Assembly: GCF_011806405.1 (NCBI RefSeq)
Contig: NZ_JAATOW010000007.1
Span: 62,001 to 126,000 of the forward strand
Source of the DNA: Pseudooceanicola sp. HF7
GTDB lineage: Bacteria > Pseudomonadota > Alphaproteobacteria > Rhodobacterales > Rhodobacteraceae
Direction of reading: 5' to 3'
DNA length: 64,000 bases
Part shown: piece after piece, positions 61,659 through 64,000 of the stretch
Layout: every line of letters begins with the position of its first letter
How positions within the stretch are numbered: position 1 is the stretch's first letter
Translations under genes and position numbers: made by a program
Notes under the pieces: model-generated
Told to the model about the DNA's origin: nothing
What the model saw: the letters and a program-made list of their open reading frames with translations, nothing else
The model's database searches: none

Positions 61659-62241
61659 GTGACACCTTCTCGAGCCAGAAATTCAGGTAATCCCCCACCA
61701 TCGACTTGATCCGCTCGCGATCGGGCACATCATCCTGCAGGGCGGCGCGGATGTAGAACCCGTCGATCAGTGCAGCCAGGCCTTGGGCGGCCATCTCGGC
61801 ACTGTCGGAATCCATCAGCTTTCTCAGGTCGAAAAGGAGGTTCGATTGCAGCCGTCTTGCATAGACCTGCAAGAGCCGGCGTGTTTCGTCAGAGCGCAGG
61901 GCGCGGACGTAGAAGTTCAGCCAGGCACCGATGACTTCGCGCTCGAACTGGCTGGAATCAAAGCTGGAATCCGTGATCGCCCGGATCCGCTCCTGCGGGG
62001 TGCGCGCGGTCTTCAGGTTGCTGCGGACCGCCTTGCCGTATTGGCGCAGCACAAAGCGCATCGTCTCCAGGAACATCTTTTCCTTGGAGCCGAAGTAATG
62101 GTGCGCCAGGGCAGATGACATGCCCGCACGCCGCGCTATCTGGCTGACGGTCACCTCAAGAGTGCCCGCCTCGCCGATCTCCGCTATGGTTGCGTGGATG
62201 AGTGCATTCTTTCGCACCGCTTCCATACCGATCTTGGGCAT
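61651..62241 (-). CDS. betI: Choline-responsive TetR-type repressor BetI
   Basis: BetI represses the bet genes and is released by choline. The start at ATG 62241 (MPKIGMEAVRKNALIHA) matches the conserved BetI N-terminus; an in-frame GTG seven codons earlier is less likely. The helix-turn-helix is VSQIARRAGMSSALAHHYFGSKEKMFLE. The 196-residue length is normal. It is the first gene of the betICBA operon and diverges from choX. A BetI-like operator lies 51-70 bases before its start. Confidence 0.96.
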   Translation of the reverse strand: MPKIGMEAVRKNALIHATIAEIGEAGTLEVTVSQIARRAGMSSALAHHYFGSKEKMFLETMRFVLRQYGKAVRSNLKTARTPQERIRAITDSSFDSSQFEREVIGAWLNFYVRALRSDETRRLLQVYARRLQSNLLFDLRKLMDSDSAEMAAQGLAALIDGFYIRAALQDDVPDRERIKSMVGDYLNFWLEKVSHG

Positions 62242-62291
62242 TCCCGTGATCCTCTCCGCCACAAGCCTTTACTTTTCAGGCCCACTCGTTT

Positions 62292-62311
62292 TTGATTAAC
62301 CCGTCAATCAA
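62292..62311. promoter_or_regulatory. BetI-like operator between betI and choX
   Basis: TTGATTAACCCGTCAATCAA is an inverted repeat (TTGATT / AATCAA). It closely resembles the E. coli BetI operator, which also starts TTGATT and contains GTTCAAT. It lies 38 bases before the choX ATG and can control both directions. The flanking CGTTTTT / AAAAACG extends the symmetry. Confidence 0.8.
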
Positions 62312-62348
62312 CAAAAACGCAACCCAAGACCAAGCAACAGGAAAACCA

Positions 62349-63266
62349 ATGACGAAATCTTTGCTCATGATGACGAGTGCTTTGGCAATGTCGGCCTCCG
62401 CCGCTCTTGCCGATTGCGGTGAAGTGTCCTTCTCGGATGTTGGCTGGACCGATATCACCACGACGACCTCCGCCACCAAGCAGGTTCTTCAAGCCCTGGG
62501 TTACGACGTGGACGTGAAGGTTCTCTCGGTGCCGGTGACCTTCGCCTCGCTGGAAAGCGATGACGTGGACGTCTTCCTTGGCAACTGGATGCCGGCGCAG
62601 AACGGCGCCATCTCTCCCTACCTGGAGTCCGGCGAGATCGAATCCGTCGCCACCAACCTGACCGGCACCAAGTACACGCTGGCCGTGCCCGCCTATACCT
62701 TTGAAAAGGGCCTGCAGTCCTACGACGATATCGCGACCTTCCGCGATGAGCTGGACGAAAAGATCTACGGCATCGAGCCAGGCAACGAAGGCAACGCCTA
62801 CCTCGTGTCCCTGACCGAAGAGAACACCCATGGCCTGGAAGGCTTCGACGTGGTGGAAAGCTCCGAACAGGGGATGCTGTCGATGGTGCGCCGCGCCTAT
62901 GACAAGCAGGAGGACATCGTCTTCCTGGGCTGGGAACCCCATCCCATGAACGCCAACTTCGAGCTGAAGTATCTGCCCGGCGGCGAAGACTTCTTCGGCG
63001 GCGAAGGCGTGGTGAACACCGTGACCCGCAAGGGCTTTGTCGAGGAATGCCCCAACCTGGGCACCTTCCTGACCAACCTCAAGTTCTCCCTGCCGATGGA
63101 AAACTCCGTCATGGGCAAGATCCTCAACGATGGTGAGGATGCCGATGACGCGACCATGGAATGGATGAAGGCCAACCCCGATGACGTCCTGGCCTGGGTC
63201 GAAGGCGTGACCACCGTTGACGGTGGGGATGGCAAGGCTGCCGTCCAGGCCATGCTGGCCGACTGA
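62349..63266 (+). CDS. choX: Choline ABC transporter substrate-binding protein
   Basis: ChoX is the periplasmic receptor of a high-affinity choline importer. The ATG at 62349 has AGGA upstream and opens a signal peptide (SLLMMTSALAMSASAALA). The aromatic pocket that grips the quaternary amine is visible as Trp/Tyr residues in VGWTDITTTT, GNWMPAQNGAIS and FLGWEPHPMN. It has 305 residues and belongs to the OpuAC family. It diverges from betI and is followed by an attenuator hairpin before choW. Confidence 0.95.
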   Translation: MTKSLLMMTSALAMSASAALADCGEVSFSDVGWTDITTTTSATKQVLQALGYDVDVKVLSVPVTFASLESDDVDVFLGNWMPAQNGAISPYLESGEIESVATNLTGTKYTLAVPAYTFEKGLQSYDDIATFRDELDEKIYGIEPGNEGNAYLVSLTEENTHGLEGFDVVESSEQGMLSMVRRAYDKQEDIVFLGWEPHPMNANFELKYLPGGEDFFGGEGVVNTVTRKGFVEECPNLGTFLTNLKFSLPMENSVMGKILNDGEDADDATMEWMKANPDDVLAWVEGVTTVDGGDGKAAVQAMLAD

Positions 63267-63285
63267 CCCCGAACCACCCCTGATC

Positions 63286-63310
63286 GGCCCGGTCCCAGAC
63301 CGGGCCTTTT
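63286..63310 (+). terminator. Intra-operon terminator/attenuator between choX and choW
   Basis: GGCCCGGT (63286-63293) and ACCGGGCC (63299-63306) form a perfect 8-bp stem with a 5-base loop followed by TTTT. Partial termination here would give more ChoX than permease, as is usual for binding-protein-dependent importers. Confidence 0.8.
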
Positions 63311-63340
63311 CACTTGCGCCTTTTCACAAAGGAGACCGCC

Positions 63341-64000
63341 TTGGAGTGGCTGGAAAATAACAAGATCCCCGTAGGGGACTGGGCCGCCGATTTCTTCGAC
63401 TGGCTGAGGGACAATTTCTCCGGAGTCGTGGACCTGCTGGCCGAGGGTGCCGAAAGCCTGATCGACGGACTGCTCTGGCTTCTGCAGACCCCGCATCCCT
63501 TCCTTGTCATCGCCGTCTTCGTCGCGCTGACCTGGGCCCTGCAACGCAACTGGAAGATCTGCCTCTTCGTGGCCCTGGGCTTCCTGTTCATCATCAACCA
63601 GGATTACTGGGAAGAAACCACCGAAAGCCTGACGCTGGTGGTGTCCTCCTGTATCGTCTGCATGGCGATCGGGGTGCCGGTGGGCATCGCGGCAGCGCAC
63701 CGCCCGCGGCTTTACCAGGTCATGCAGCCCGTGCTGGACCTGATGCAGACCCTGCCCACCTTCGTCTACCTGATCCCCGCGATCGTCTTCTTCGGCATCG
63801 GCATGGTGCCGGGCCTGATCGCCACGGTGATCTTCGTCGTGCCCGCCCCGATCCGGCTGACCTACCTTGGCGTTTCCTCGACGCCGACCCCGCTGCTGGA
63901 AGCCTCGGAAGCCTTCGGCGGCACGCCCACCCAGACCCTGACCAAGGTCGAACTGCCCTATGCCCTGCCGCAGATCATGGCCGGGCTGAACCAGACCATC
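63341..64000 (+). CDS. choW: Choline ABC transporter permease (partial, runs off window)
   Basis: TTG 63341 has AAAGGAGA seven bases upstream and opens a frame that is still open at 64000 (220 codons). The N-terminus MEWLENNKIPVGDWAADFFD is followed by several membrane segments (about 50-65, 74-86, 95-120, 140-165). The binding-protein-dependent permease signature begins near EASEAFGGTPTQTLTKVELP, the EAA loop that contacts the ATPase. ChoV, the ATPase, should follow beyond the window. Confidence 0.92.
   Translation, partial: MEWLENNKIPVGDWAADFFDWLRDNFSGVVDLLAEGAESLIDGLLWLLQTPHPFLVIAVFVALTWALQRNWKICLFVALGFLFIINQDYWEETTESLTLVVSSCIVCMAIGVPVGIAAAHRPRLYQVMQPVLDLMQTLPTFVYLIPAIVFFGIGMVPGLIATVIFVVPAPIRLTYLGVSSTPTPLLEASEAFGGTPTQTLTKVELPYALPQIMAGLNQTI

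Noticed and set aside
62292-62348. Longer N-terminus for ChoX
   Set aside because: It would cover the BetI operator and spoil the signal peptide; ATG 62349 has a ribosome-binding site.

Overview
The window looks like chromosomal core DNA from a marine alphaproteobacterium of the Roseobacter group (Rhodobacterales). It is GC-rich throughout. It carries the ruvCAB / ybgC-tolQRAB-pal-cpoB-tilS-ftsH block, an aa3-type cytochrome oxidase operon ordered ctaC-ctaB-orf-ctaG-ctaE-SURF1, a divergent choline-O-sulfate/choline/glycine-betaine locus (betICBA versus choXW) and an orphan PdeM/Lhr-type repair pair. I see no tRNA, rRNA, CRISPR array, insertion sequence or prophage. Most genes sit in tight operons with ATGA, TGATG or GTGA overlaps.

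Layout. 1-2.5 kb: two divergent MFS carriers, the first cut by the window edge. 2.6-3.8 kb: prmA and a DUF1127 small protein. 4.2-6.5 kb: ruvC-ruvA-ruvB. 6.6-16.4 kb: a conserved unknown gene, ybgC, the Tol-Pal envelope machine, tilS and ftsH, ending in a strong terminator. 16.5-22.3 kb: a MOSC protein, a tiny ORF, fhs, and the pdeM/helicase pair on the minus strand. 22.3-24.6 kb: a MarR repressor divergent from a DHA2 multidrug carrier. 24.7-27.1 kb: scoA and scoB (3-oxoacid CoA-transferase subunits) separated by a LOV-domain histidine kinase. 27.2-33.6 kb: L,D-transpeptidase, topA, dprA and tldD on the minus strand. 33.8-41.3 kb: cytochrome oxidase operon behind a perfect FNR box, then thrC, an M16 peptidase and a GNAT protein. 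41.4-49.7 kb: assorted metabolic genes (MBL hydrolase, EcsC, GNAT, flavin reductase, CatB-type acetyltransferase, SulP carrier, mtnP, M15-type peptidase, apt). 50-56.8 kb: FAD oxidase, ptsP, lysC, DUF1178 and NUDIX. 57-64 kb: betABCI and choXW, with choW cut by the window edge.

How genes work together. RuvCAB resolve Holliday junctions. Tol-Pal energises outer-membrane constriction. The cta genes encode subunits II and III and assembly factors of the terminal oxidase; subunit I is elsewhere. BetC, BetA and BetB turn choline-O-sulfate into choline and then glycine betaine. ChoXW import choline, and BetI probably represses from an operator between betI and choX.

The least expected features are a complete blue-light (LOV) histidine kinase inside a CoA-transferase operon; a short leader ORF (MDKTL) plus an SD-masking hairpin before a CatB-type acetyltransferase, resembling translation attenuation; five 11-bp phased repeats between ruvA and ruvB; an 18-bp palindrome on the tolQ promoter; a two-copy TGTCGC direct repeat before fhs; and a candidate small RNA after apt. 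No whole new multi-gene system stands out. The novelty lies in these regulatory arrangements and in several uncharacterised small ORFs.
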